A stretch of 64,000 nucleotides of DNA from Acidovorax sp. SUPP3334. GTDB lineage: Bacteria; Pseudomonadota; Gammaproteobacteria; Burkholderiales; Burkholderiaceae_C. Positions 19,247 to 27,716 of this stretch are shown here, piece after piece. The first letter of the stretch is position 1. Every line of letters starts with the position of its first letter. Below the pieces are notes generated by a model, which did no database searches, had not been told where the DNA came from, and saw only the letters and a list, made by a program, of their open reading frames with translations. The position numbers were made by a program, and so were the translations under genes. The stretch is from the NCBI RefSeq assembly GCF_030159055.1, contig NZ_BQXQ01000029.1:1-64000 (forward strand), given 5' to 3'.

Positions 19247-20383
19247 TCAGAGCGATTGCGTGAGCATCGCCCGGTAGTCGTCCACGCTGGCTTCGCGTGG
19301 GTTGGTCTTGTGGCAGTGGTCGGCCATGGCGCCACCAATCACGTCGCTGAACATCGCCTCGGTCACGCCCATCGCCGCCAAACCCGTGGGCAGCCCCAGC
19401 CGCGCGCTCATGTCGCGGATCGCCTCGGGAATGTCGCCGGCCGAGGCCAGGCCCATGGCATGCGCCATGCGTTCCAGGCGCCGGTCTTTCTGCACGGCGG
19501 GGTCTTGCGCGTTGAAGCGCACCACGGCGGGCAGGAACACCGCGTTGAGCGTGCCGTGGTGCAGCCGCGGGTTCACGCCGCCCAGGCTGTGGCTGAGCGA
19601 ATGCACGCAGCCCAGACCTTTCTGGAACGCCATGGCGCCCTGCATGCTGGCGCTCATCATGTTCAGGCGTGCCTCCCGGTCGCTGCCGTCTCGCGTGGCG
19701 CGTTCGATATGGGCCCAGCCGCGCGTGAGCCCGTCCAGCGCGATGCCGTCGGCCGGGGGGTTGAAGGCCGACGACATGAAGGTTTCCATGCAGTGCGCGA
19801 TCGCATCCATGCCGGTGGCGGCCGTCAGTGCCGGTGGCAGCCCCAGCGTCAGGCCCGGGTCGCAGATGGCGGTCTTGGGCACCAGGTGCCACGAGTGAAA
19901 GCCCAGCTTGCGGTGGTCGTCCACGATGATGATCGCGCCGCGCGCCACTTCGCTGCCGGTGCCGGCGGTGGTGGGCACGGCGATCAGCGGCACGGCCCGT
20001 TCGGTGATGCGCGGCGAGCCGCCTTCGATGGTGGCGTAGTGGGTGAGCGGGCCTTCGTGCGTGGCGGCGATGGCGATGCCCTTCGCGCAGTCGATGGCCG
20101 ATCCGCCGCCCACGGCCACCAGGCCGTCGCAGCCTTGCGCGCGGTACACCTGCACGGCGGCGCGCACCGCGGCCTCGGTGGGGTTGGACGGTGTCCCGTC
20201 GAACACGGCGGCCGGCATGCCGTCCAGCGCGTCCAGGGCTTTTTGCAGCACGCCGGCGGCTTTCACGCCCGGGTCGGTCACCACGAGCGGGCGCGTGATG
20301 CCCACGCGGCTGCACTCCTGTTTCAGGAGCTGTATCGCACCGAATTCGAACTGGATCTGGGTGACGTAGTAGATGAATGCCAT
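19247..20383 (-). CDS. iron-containing alcohol dehydrogenase
   Basis: A 378-residue group III (Fe-type) alcohol dehydrogenase. It has the NAD-binding GGGS (92-95), PTTAGTGSE, and the metal ligands Asp193, His197, His261 and probably His275. ATG 20383 gives the expected N-terminus (FEFGA). These enzymes oxidise or reduce small alcohols and aldehydes with NAD. It lies convergent with the patatin gene and stands alone as a transcription unit. Substrate not determinable; the family includes lactaldehyde, butanol and maleylacetate reductases. Confidence 0.85.
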   Translation of the reverse strand: MAFIYYVTQIQFEFGAIQLLKQECSRVGITRPLVVTDPGVKAAGVLQKALDALDGMPAAVFDGTPSNPTEAAVRAAVQVYRAQGCDGLVAVGGGSAIDCAKGIAIAATHEGPLTHYATIEGGSPRITERAVPLIAVPTTAGTGSEVARGAIIIVDDHRKLGFHSWHLVPKTAICDPGLTLGLPPALTAATGMDAIAHCMETFMSSAFNPPADGIALDGLTRGWAHIERATRDGSDREARLNMMSASMQGAMAFQKGLGCVHSLSHSLGGVNPRLHHGTLNAVFLPAVVRFNAQDPAVQKDRRLERMAHAMGLASAGDIPEAIRDMSARLGLPTGLAAMGVTEAMFSDVIGGAMADHCHKTNPREASVDDYRAMLTQSL

Positions 20384-20460
20384 GGTGGATTGCGAGGATG
20401 CGCGCAGGGCGCTGTCGTGGTTAGCATGCCGGCCAGCCAATCTACAACCGGAGCCCCTCC

Positions 20461-21110
20461 ATGGCCATGCAGCAAACCCTCATCGCCACCGTGCTGGCGG
20501 TCGCCTGCGTGACAAGCGCACAGGCCGAATGCCTCACCGATGCCCAGGCGGCCGAGCTGGCGGCCCATTACTCGGGCAAGACGCCCGCCACCAACCCGCA
20601 GGGCCTGAGCGATTGGTGCGGGTGAAGAGCGCCGCCATCAACCACGCACGCGCTCCCATGGAGGTGCTGGAGCACATCGATCAGGTCGTTCCCTTCATCG
20701 AACTGCCCGACCTGCTGGTGCAGTCGCCGGGCCAGTGGAACGGCCCCGGCGTGGCGGCCATCAACGTCGGGGCACGGCTGGGCGTGGCCGGTGCGCCCAT
20801 CGCCGTGCCGCGCCTGCGGGCCGAGCGGTACGCCATGGTGGACGCGCTGCAGAACATGACGGTCACGCTCACCGACGGGCAGGGCGCCAGGCTGGGCGGC
20901 GGGCGGGGCAGCGACATCCTGGGCCATCCGCTCAACGCCGTCGTGTGGCTGGCCGAGGCGCTGTCCAAGGAAGACATCACGCTGCAGCCGGGCGACTGGG
21001 TGAGCCTGGGGTCGTTCTCCGCGCTGCTGCCCCCGCAGCCGGGCTTGGCCGTCACCGCGACCTTCGACGGACTGCCGGGCGCGGCGCCCGTGCACGTGAC
21101 CTTTCGCTGA
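20461..21110 (+). pseudogene. secreted 2-keto-4-pentenoate hydratase-like protein, internally deleted and frameshifted
   Basis: The N-terminal part (20461-20623) encodes a signal peptide and the mature start AECLTDAQAAELAAHYSG, ending at TGA in frame one. From about 20615 a second frame continues (LVRVKSAAINHARAPMEVLEHIDQVVPFIELPD and onward to 21110), matching the C-terminal half of the fumarylacetoacetase-like hydratase family (FIELPDLLVQ, GHPLNAVVWLA, GDWVSLGSF). Between the two halves roughly 75-100 residues of the expected protein are missing and the frame changes. A deletion explains both. The product is unlikely to be made intact. Confidence 0.75.
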
Positions 21111-21262
21111 GGGTGGCCGCGGGCCTGCGGGCCTGGTAGAGCGGCCCGGGGCCGAATGCACCGGCCTTCATCGAGCGGGCTACAGTTGCGGGATGATCGG
21201 GCGTTTTGCTTCGTGCCCTACCGTTCAATCCCCTTTGCCGCTCCCGCTTGCGGCCCACCTCC

Positions 21263-22225
21263 GTGACATCCTCCGTTCCCTCCAACGCCCGGCTCAACGC
21301 GCAGATGCGCAGCGTCATCGACCGCATGGAGCGCGCCAATCGGCCGCCGCTGCACACCCTGCCACCCACCGAAGCGCGCGCCGCGTATGAAGCCGGCGCG
21401 GGCGTGCTGGAGGTGCCCAAGGCCATGCTCGAGCGGGTCGAAGACCTGCAGATTCCCGCGCGGGACGGCCAGGCGCTGCACGCGCGGCTGTATGCCCCGA
21501 CCCGCGGTGTACGGCTACCCGTGCTGCTGTACCTGCACGGCGGCGGCTTCACCATCGGCAGCGTGGCAACGCACGACGTACTCTGCCGCGAACTGGCACG
21601 CCTGGCGGGCTGCATGGTGGTTTCGCTGGACTACCGGCTCGCGCCCGAACACCGCTTTCCCACAGCCTGCGACGATGCGTGGGATGCGCTGGCCTGGCTG
21701 GCGGTGCAGGCTGCTGTCCTGGGCGCCGATCCGGCACGCATCGCCGTGGGTGGCGATAGCGCTGGCGGTACGCTGGCCGCCGTCAACGCGATCCTGGCGC
21801 GCGATGCCGGGCTGCCGCTGGCGCTGCAATTGCTGTTCTATCCTGGCTGCGCGGCGCACCAGGACACGCCTTCGCACGCGGCCTTCGCGCACGGCCTCGT
21901 GCTGGAAGAGGCTTCCATCACCTGGTTCTTCGACAACTACGTGCGCGAACCGGCCGACCGTGACGACTGGCGTTTTGCCCCGCTCAATGCGCCCGACGTG
22001 GACGGTGTGGCGCCGGCCTGGATCGGGCTGGCCGAATGCGACCCGCTGGTGGACGAAGGCGTGGACTACGCGGACAAGCTGCGCAGTGCCGGCGTGGCGG
22101 TCGATCTGGAGATCTACCGCGGCGTCACGCACGAGTTCATCAAGATGGGCCGGGCCATTCCCGAAGCAAGGCAGGCCCATGCGGATGCCGCAGCGGCATT
22201 GCGCATGGCTTTCGGCCTGGGGTGA
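21263..22225 (+). CDS. alpha/beta hydrolase, hormone-sensitive lipase type
   Basis: A 320-residue carboxylesterase of the HSL (bacterial lipase family IV) group. It has the oxyanion motif HGGG (92-95), the nucleophile GDSAGG with Ser166, Asp260 (in ECDPLVDEG) and His290 (in GVTHEF). Such enzymes hydrolyse short-chain acyl esters in the cytoplasm. The start is uncertain: GTG 21263 is used, with TTG 21206 and ATG 21305 as alternatives; none has a clear ribosome site. Function as an esterase is sure; the natural ester is unknown. Confidence 0.85.
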   Translation: MTSSVPSNARLNAQMRSVIDRMERANRPPLHTLPPTEARAAYEAGAGVLEVPKAMLERVEDLQIPARDGQALHARLYAPTRGVRLPVLLYLHGGGFTIGSVATHDVLCRELARLAGCMVVSLDYRLAPEHRFPTACDDAWDALAWLAVQAAVLGADPARIAVGGDSAGGTLAAVNAILARDAGLPLALQLLFYPGCAAHQDTPSHAAFAHGLVLEEASITWFFDNYVREPADRDDWRFAPLNAPDVDGVAPAWIGLAECDPLVDEGVDYADKLRSAGVAVDLEIYRGVTHEFIKMGRAIPEARQAHADAAAALRMAFGLG

Positions 22226-22285
22226 AAGGGCAGGGCGCCGCCCCTGCGGGCATCGGCACAGCGGCGCCGGGGCCCGGCGGCTGTC

Positions 22286-22711
22286 TCAGCGCTTCTTGCA
22301 GGAGGCCGTGATCAGCTTTCGGGCCGGCTCGCCGGGCATGCCGAGAAAGGTCACCGGTGCCTCGTTCTCCTTGTATTCCTCGCGCGCGACGACCGTTCCT
22401 TGCCAGGCGGGTTCGGCGTAGTAGTTCAGCGAGAGATACCAGCCTTTTTGCGTGGCGCAGTCGATCACGGCCACGCCCTTGAAGGAGCGGTAGGGCTGCT
22501 TGCGATAGCTCGAGCGTGGGGTGCTGCGCGACACCCGCACCTCCATGGTGAACTGGTTCTGCCAGGGGATCTGCGTGGGGTTGATCTGCACCACGTCGCC
22601 TGCCTTGTCCTCGGGAAAGCCGTGGATCGTGAGCCATTCTTCGTCGGTTTGAGCGTGGACCTGGGTTGCCATGAGCAGGGCCACCAACAGGGCGTTTCGA
22701 AGGGGGGACAC
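22286..22711 (-). CDS. periplasmic protein, surface-adhesin E-like
   Basis: A 141-residue secreted protein. GTG 22711 is chosen because GGAGG lies six bases upstream and it opens directly on a signal peptide (SPLRNALLVALLMATQVHAQ). The mature part has the spacing and residues seen in the surface-adhesin E family: YRSFKGVAVIDCATQKGWYLSLNYY and a C-terminal Cys (ITASCKKR), a likely disulfide partner. Role unknown in these bacteria; in Haemophilus the family binds host proteins. The family call is from memory of the pattern and is moderate. Confidence 0.55.
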   Translation of the reverse strand: MSPLRNALLVALLMATQVHAQTDEEWLTIHGFPEDKAGDVVQINPTQIPWQNQFTMEVRVSRSTPRSSYRKQPYRSFKGVAVIDCATQKGWYLSLNYYAEPAWQGTVVAREEYKENEAPVTFLGMPGEPARKLITASCKKR

Positions 22712-22908
22712 GGTGGCCTCCAAGGGTGTGTGCAAAAGTTGCAGCGCCGCATCTTATGCGATCCGCGCGGGCTGGCTCTGACCTGGATCAAGCCCATAAA
22801 GCCGCATCAGGGTAATCCTGCGAAGGGGCGGTGCGCCGCCCTCCCTAAAATCTGTTGCGCTGCAACCATCAAACACCGGGTGCGTCCCCGCACCCCCAGG
22901 AGCCCGCT

Positions 22909-23448
22909 GTGCCAGATTCAACGTCCCCCCCATCCACCTCGACTGCACAGCAGAGGATCATCAAGAAGTATCCCAACCGCCGGCTGTACGACACCTCCAC
23001 CTCCACCTACATCACGCTGGCCGAAGTCAAGCAGCTCGTCATGGCCGGCGAGCACGTGGTGGTGCGCGACGCCAAGAGCAGCGAAGACCTCACGCGCAGC
23101 ATCCTGCTGCAGATCATTCTGGAAGAAGAGGCCGGCGGTGCGCCCATGTTCACCGAGGCCGTGCTGGCCAACATCATCCGTTTCTACGGCCACGCCATGC
23201 AAGGCTTCATGGGCGCGTACCTCGAAAAGAACGTGCAGGTCTTCACCGACATCCAGACCAAGATGGCCGAGCAGTCCAAGGGCATCACGCCCGAGATGTG
23301 GTCGCAGTTCATGAACCTGCAATCGCCCATGTTCAAGGGCGTCATGGGCAGCTACGTGGACCAGTCGCAGGCCATCTTCACGCAGATGCAGGAGCAGATG
23401 CAAAAGCAGACCGAGCAGATGCTCGGCGCCTTCGGCATCAAGCGCTGA
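22909..23448 (+). CDS. phaR: polyhydroxyalkanoate synthesis repressor PhaR
   Basis: A 179-residue repressor. The N-terminal DNA-binding domain reads IIKKYPNRRLYDT then YITLAEVKQLV, the PHB/PHA accumulation regulator domain, and a second domain follows with Met/Gln-rich helices at the C-terminus (QMQEQMQKQTEQM). PhaR binds nascent polyhydroxybutyrate and relieves repression of phasin and its own gene. The start is GTG 22909, with AGGAG about seven bases upstream. In Comamonadaceae rimO usually follows; here only its beginning remains. Confidence 0.9.
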   Translation: MPDSTSPPSTSTAQQRIIKKYPNRRLYDTSTSTYITLAEVKQLVMAGEHVVVRDAKSSEDLTRSILLQIILEEEAGGAPMFTEAVLANIIRFYGHAMQGFMGAYLEKNVQVFTDIQTKMAEQSKGITPEMWSQFMNLQSPMFKGVMGSYVDQSQAIFTQMQEQMQKQTEQMLGAFGIKR

Positions 23449-23505
23449 CGGGGTGCGTCAAGGCCCCGATTCGGGCCCGGCGGCCAGAACTGGGGCAATG
23501 CGAGG

Positions 23506-23595
23506 ATGAGCGAAGTACTCTCCCCCACGAAAACCCCCAAACTCGGATTCGTCAGCCTCTGGTGCCCGAAGGCGTGTCGATATATGCCTTTTTGA
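23506..23595 (+). pseudogene. rimO: rimO 5' fragment 1 (23 codons)
   Basis: ATG 23506 opens MSEVLSPTKTPKLGFVSLWCPKA, the N-terminus of RimO, the radical SAM enzyme that methylthiolates ribosomal protein S12. The Gly of the conserved SLGCPK motif is Trp here. After GCG (23574) the resemblance stops and the frame closes at TGA 23593-23595. The position after phaR is the native locus, so the chromosomal copy appears to have been cut by the insertion or rearrangement of the block to the right. Confidence 0.8.
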
Positions 23596-23634
23596 GCCAG
23601 CCCACTCATCGGGGATGAATTGCAGGGGCCAACA

Positions 23635-23659
23635 AACCCGTTGACTGATCGCACGGGTT
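23635..23659 (-). terminator. weak terminator for the oxidoreductase operon
   Basis: AACCCGT (23635-23641) and ACGGGTT (23653-23659) pair with an 11-nt loop. On the minus strand the stem is followed by TGTTGG; together with the last bases of the stem this gives TTTGTT. It lies 36 bases beyond the stop of the last gene of the minus-strand operon, a fitting place for a terminator. Confidence 0.5.
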
Positions 23660-23695
23660 CATCGCGCCAAGCTGTTGACAAGGTTTTGCCGTTGC

Positions 23696-24703
23696 TCAGT
23701 CAGGTTTGATTTGCACGACAACTTTGCCCTTGGCACGCCCTTGAGCCAAGTATTCGAGGGCCTCGCACGCCTTCTGGAACGGGAACACCTGATCGATTAC
23801 CGGGCGCACTTGCCCCGCCTGCAGCAGTTCGCCGATCTCGGAGAGTTGCCCGCCGTCAGGACGTACAAAAAGAAATGAAAAGCTGACGTTTTGCTTGGCC
23901 GCAAGCTGCCTGATCTTGCGGCTCATCAGCCCGAAGACGAACTTCAGGATGAAGTTCAGCCGGCGCGCGGTGGCAAACGCCGCGTCCAGCGGCCCGACCA
24001 GGGACACAATCTTGCCGCCGGCCCGCAGGATGCCGATGGACTTCTCGATCTCGTCGCCCTTGAGCGTGCCCAGTGCCATGTCATAGCCCGACAGCTGCTT
24101 CTCGAAGGCCTGCTTCTTGTAGTCGATGACTTCGTCCGCGCCCAGGCCGCGCACCAACTCGACATTGGCGGTGCTGGTGGTCGTACCGACCTTGGCGCCG
24201 AAATGCTTGGCAAGCTGGATGGCCATCGTGCCGATGCCGCCCGACCCCGCCGGGATGAACACCTTCTGCCCCGGCCGCACGCCCGCGCGCTCCTTCATGG
24301 CTTGCCAGGACGTGAGGGCCACCATGGGCACGGAGGCCGCCTGCACGAAATCGAGATTGGCCGGCTTGAACGCCGCCACCCGCTCGGGCACCACGGCGTA
24401 CTCGGCCAGTGAGCCCGTGCCCAGGTCGAACAGGCTGGCGAAGACGGCATCGCCCGGCTTGAAGCGCTTGACGCGGCTGCCGACCTCTTTCACCACGCCG
24501 GCCAGGTCGCTGCCCATCGTGGCGGGCAGCTGGAACTTCAGCACCGGCTTGAACATGCCCGTGGTGATCATGTTGTCGATGGGGTTCAGGCCCACTGCAT
24601 GCACCTCCACCAGCATCTCGTCGGGCTGCAGCGTGGGGCGGGGCAGGTCGGTGAAGCCGATTTCGGGCGACTTGCCGTAGCGCTTGAAGGTGAGTGCTTT
24701 CAT
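23696..24703 (-). CDS. MDR-family NADP-dependent alcohol dehydrogenase/quinone reductase
   Basis: A 335-residue zinc-free medium-chain reductase. It has the GroES-like N-terminal domain (VGLNPIDNMI, GSDLAGVVKEVG) and the Rossmann motif AGSGGIGTMAIQLAKHFGA with STANVELVRGLGADEVIDY. These proteins reduce enones or quinones with NADPH. Last gene of the six-gene minus-strand operon; its ATG lies in an ATGA that should have been the stop of the upstream hydrolase. Substrate unknown. Confidence 0.85.
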   Translation of the reverse strand: MKALTFKRYGKSPEIGFTDLPRPTLQPDEMLVEVHAVGLNPIDNMITTGMFKPVLKFQLPATMGSDLAGVVKEVGSRVKRFKPGDAVFASLFDLGTGSLAEYAVVPERVAAFKPANLDFVQAASVPMVALTSWQAMKERAGVRPGQKVFIPAGSGGIGTMAIQLAKHFGAKVGTTTSTANVELVRGLGADEVIDYKKQAFEKQLSGYDMALGTLKGDEIEKSIGILRAGGKIVSLVGPLDAAFATARRLNFILKFVFGLMSRKIRQLAAKQNVSFSFLFVRPDGGQLSEIGELLQAGQVRPVIDQVFPFQKACEALEYLAQGRAKGKVVVQIKPD

Positions 24704-25643
24704 GGGGTTCTCTTGTTCTCTGGTGCGGTGGTGGTGAGGGTTGCAGTGCAGGTGCCGACGGCGGCGTGGCGCTTCGCGCTAGGAAGGCCAGCGCCCGGGG
24801 TACGAAGGCGGCGTGGTGCTGGAAGATGCCGCCGTGGCCGGCGTCGTCGTAGATGACGAGCTGCGCCTGCGGGATGCGGCGCGCCATGTCGTGGCTGAGC
24901 GCGGTGGGCACCATGATGTCGTTGTCGCCGTTGGCGATCAGCACCGGGATGGCGATGCGGTCCAGCGCTTGCGGCGCCTGCCGGCCCCAGGCTTCGATGG
25001 CCTTGAGCTGGCGCCAGAAGGCGCGCGGCGTCGGCCCCGGGTCGCGGTCGGCGGTGCGTTGCTTGAGCCGCTCGATGAACGCCCCTGCTGCGCGCTGGCC
25101 GTTCGGGGTGCGCGTGAAGAACAGGTAGTGCTTGGGATCGCACAGCGTCAGCAGGCCCTTGAGCATCAGCGGCCAGGAGACGGTGCCGACCCGGTCGATC
25201 CCGGCGCCGCCGGCAGGGCCGGTGCCGGTGAGGATGAGCCGCCGCACGAGGCCGTGCGCGCGCTGCACGAGGTCCTGCGCCACGAAACCGCCCAGCGAGA
25301 AGCCCAGCAGGTCGATGGTGCTGAAGCCAAGCGCGCGGACCAGCGCGATGCCGTCCTGCGCCATCTCGCCGATGGTTCGTGGCGCGGTGCCACCCGAGCC
25401 GCCGATGCCGCGGTAGTCGATGGCGACGATGCGGTGCCGGCTGGCCAGGCCATCGACGATGGCCGGGTCGAAGTTGTCCAGCACGGCGCCCCAGTGGTTC
25501 AGCAGCACCAGCGGCACGCCGCCGCGCGGGCCGAGGTCGCGGTAGGCGAACGTCGTGCCGTTGACCTCATCAATGCGCTGGGTGGGCGCATCGCTGCAGC
25601 GCTGGCCCTGCTGGCCGGCTTGCTCAGGCGCGGGCGTCTTCAT
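24081..25643 (-). CDS. alpha/beta hydrolase with lost stop codon (C-terminal read-through)
   Basis: The first 300 or so residues are an alpha/beta hydrolase of the haloperoxidase/esterase type: LLNHWGAVLDNFDP, the nucleophile motif GFSLGGF, Asp in ANGDNDIMVP and His in DDAGHGG. The domain should end near FLARSA, yet this frame stays open for over 200 further codons through the start of the next gene, ending at 24081. In another frame a TGA occurs at 24700-24702 overlapping the next ATG (ATGA), the layout shared by its neighbours. A single-base frameshift near the C-terminus would explain this. The catalytic core is intact. Confidence 0.65.
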   Translation of the reverse strand: MKTPAPEQAGQQGQRCSDAPTQRIDEVNGTTFAYRDLGPRGGVPLVLLNHWGAVLDNFDPAIVDGLASRHRIVAIDYRGIGGSGGTAPRTIGEMAQDGIALVRALGFSTIDLLGFSLGGFVAQDLVQRAHGLVRRLILTGTGPAGGAGIDRVGTVSWPLMLKGLLTLCDPKHYLFFTRTPNGQRAAGAFIERLKQRTADRDPGPTPRAFWRQLKAIEAWGRQAPQALDRIAIPVLIANGDNDIMVPTALSHDMARRIPQAQLVIYDDAGHGGIFQHHAAFVPRALAFLARSATPPSAPALQPSPPPHQRTREPHESTHLQALRQVARNRLHRPAPPHAAARRDAGGGACSGPEPHRQHDHHGHVQAGAEVPAARHDGQRPGRRGERGRQPRQALQAGRCRLRQPVRPGHGLTGRVRRGARAGGGVQAGQSRFRAGGLRAHGGPHVLASHEGARGRAAGAEGVHPGGVGRHRHDGHPACQAFRRQGRYDHQHRQCRVGARPGRGRSHRLQEAGLREAAVGL

Positions 25644-26626
25644 GCGTTGACATCCACCACGGTGCGGCCCCGCACCTGGCCCTGCAGCACCGGGCCGGCG
25701 AGGCCGGGCACGGCCCCGAGGCCGACGGTCTGCGTCGTGCTGGCGAGCTTGGCGAGGTCCAGGTCGCTGGCCAGGCGAGCCCAGGCCGTGCGACGCGCGT
25801 TTTGCGGCGCGTTGACCGAGTCGATGCCGGCGAGCGTGACGTTGCGCAGGATGAAGGGCAGCACCGAGCCGGGCAGGTCGGCGCCTTGCGCCAGGCCGAA
25901 CGCGGCGACGGCGCCGCGGTAGCGCGTCTGCGCCAGCACGTTGACCAGCGTGTGGCTGCCGACCGAGTCGATGGCGCCGGCCCAGCGCTCCTTGGCGATG
26001 GGGCTGCCTGCTGCGGACAGCGTGCTGCGGTCGATCACCTCGGCGGCACCGAGGGCGCGCAGGTAGTCCGTTTCCTCCAGCCGCCCGGTGGACGCGACGA
26101 CCCGGTAGCCCAGGCCCGACAGCAGCGCGATGGCCACCGAGCCGGCGCCGCCGCTGGCGCCCGTCACGAGCACGTCGCCACGCTCGGGCGTCAGCCCGGC
26201 ATGCTCCAGCGCCAGCACCGACAGCATCGCGGTGTAGCCGGCCGTGCCGATGGCCATGGCGTCGAAGGTGGAGATGCGCGGGTCCAGCTTGACCAGCCAT
26301 TCGCCGGGGACGCGCGCCTTTTGCGCGAAGCCGCCGTGGTGCGTCTGGCTCAGGCCCCAGCCGTTGGCCACCACGCGCTCGCCGACCTGGAAGCCGGCAT
26401 GCGTCGAGGCCGTCACCGTGCCGGCGAAGTCGATGCCGGCGATCAGCGGGAACTTCTGGATGACCGGCGCGCGGCCGCTCAGGGCCATCGCGTCCTTGTA
26501 GTTCACGGTCGAGTAGTCGATGGCGACCTCGACGTCACCGGGCATCAGGTCGGCGTCGTTGAAATCGACCACTGTGGCCGAGATCGCATCGCCGGTCTTG
26601 GTCGCGAGCAGTGCCTTGAATGTCAT
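25640..26626 (-). CDS. acrylyl-CoA reductase-like MDR oxidoreductase (AcuI/YhdH type)
   Basis: A 328-residue NADPH-dependent medium-chain reductase. The opening TFKALLATKTGD, then YSTVNYKDAMALSG, FPLIAGIDFAGTV and VTGASGGAGSVAIALL are hallmarks of the YhdH/AcuI branch, which reduces acryloyl-CoA or related acceptors. The catalytic Tyr-Lys of the family lies in NYKD. The stop overlaps the ATG of the next gene in the operon. Specific substrate unproven. Confidence 0.85.
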   Translation of the reverse strand: MTFKALLATKTGDAISATVVDFNDADLMPGDVEVAIDYSTVNYKDAMALSGRAPVIQKFPLIAGIDFAGTVTASTHAGFQVGERVVANGWGLSQTHHGGFAQKARVPGEWLVKLDPRISTFDAMAIGTAGYTAMLSVLALEHAGLTPERGDVLVTGASGGAGSVAIALLSGLGYRVVASTGRLEETDYLRALGAAEVIDRSTLSAAGSPIAKERWAGAIDSVGSHTLVNVLAQTRYRGAVAAFGLAQGADLPGSVLPFILRNVTLAGIDSVNAPQNARRTAWARLASDLDLAKLASTTQTVGLGAVPGLAGPVLQGQVRGRTVVDVNA

Positions 26627-26677
26627 CGTCTTGCCTTTCGGTCAGGGGTCGGCGCGGCGGTGCGCGCCGGATGGGCA

Positions 26678-27658
26678 TCACGCCCAGGGTTGCAGCACGA
26701 CTTTGCCCGTGGTCTTGCGGCTTTCGAGCAGGCGGTGCGCCTCGGCAGCTTGCGACAGCGGGAGCACCGTGTCGATCTGCAGTTGCAGCTTGCCGGAAAG
26801 AATCAGCCCGATGATCTCGCCCAGCGTCGACTGGATGAGTGCCGGGTTGGCCATGTAGCCCATGACGTAGAAGCAGGTGACCGTGTGGTTGGCCACGGTC
26901 AGGTCCCACGGCTCGATGTGGGTGGTTTGGCCGCCGGACTGGCCGATGAAGACCAGCCGGCCGAAGGGCGCCAGCGCCTTCAGCGCTTCGTGGATGTTGT
27001 CGCCGCCCACGGTTTCCAGCACGACGTCCACACCGCGGCCGTCCGTCAGCGCCAGCACCTGCTCGTGCCAGTTGGGGGCCGTGTAGTCCACCGTCGCATC
27101 GGCACCCAGGCGCAGCGCGAGCGCGCGCTTCTCGGGCGTGCTGGCGGCGGCGATGACCTTGGCGCCGTAGTGCTTGGCCAGTTGCACCGCGAACTGCCCC
27201 AGCCCGCCGGCGGCGGCTTCGATCAGCACGGTTTCGCCCGGGGCCAGCCGCGCCGCCTGGCTCAGCGCCAGCGCGGCGCTGAGCCCGTGCGCCACCACGG
27301 CTGCAGCCTGCATGGCGCTGACGCCTTCGGGCAGCGGCACCACGATGGCGGCCGGCACGCACAGGTACTGCGCATAGCCGCCAGCGCCTGGCGTGGCCAG
27401 CACCGGGGTGCCGACCTTCAGGTGCGTCACGTCTTTGCCGACGGCGGCAATGGTGCCGGCCACTTCGATGCCCAGCGTGAAGGGCGTGGGTGAAGCCTCG
27501 GGGTAGGGGTCGCCACGGCGGCGCATGACGTCCGCGAAGTTCAGGCCGGCGGCTTCGACGCGGATCAGTACCTCATGGTCCTGCGGCACGGGATCGGGCA
27601 CGTCTTCGTAAACGAGCACGTCGGCAGCGCCGGTCTGGTGGAATCGAACAGCTTTCAT
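26678..27658 (-). CDS. NADPH:quinone oxidoreductase (Qor-like)
   Basis: A 326-residue zeta-crystallin-type quinone reductase. It has GLNFADVMRRRGDPYP, TLGIEVAGTIAAVG, and the nucleotide-binding motif AAAGGLGQFAVQLAKHYGAKV followed by GADATVDY. Members reduce quinones or alpha,beta-unsaturated carbonyls by one or two electrons with NADPH. It stands third in the minus-strand operon that faces the tetR gene. Confidence 0.85.
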   Translation of the reverse strand: MKAVRFHQTGAADVLVYEDVPDPVPQDHEVLIRVEAAGLNFADVMRRRGDPYPEASPTPFTLGIEVAGTIAAVGKDVTHLKVGTPVLATPGAGGYAQYLCVPAAIVVPLPEGVSAMQAAAVVAHGLSAALALSQAARLAPGETVLIEAAAGGLGQFAVQLAKHYGAKVIAAASTPEKRALALRLGADATVDYTAPNWHEQVLALTDGRGVDVVLETVGGDNIHEALKALAPFGRLVFIGQSGGQTTHIEPWDLTVANHTVTCFYVMGYMANPALIQSTLGEIIGLILSGKLQLQIDTVLPLSQAAEAHRLLESRKTTGKVVLQPWA

Positions 27659-27716
27659 GGGGGCAACTTTCTGTGGGCGGGGGTGGGAAGGGGTGGCGCG
27701 GCGGCGGGTCAGCGGA

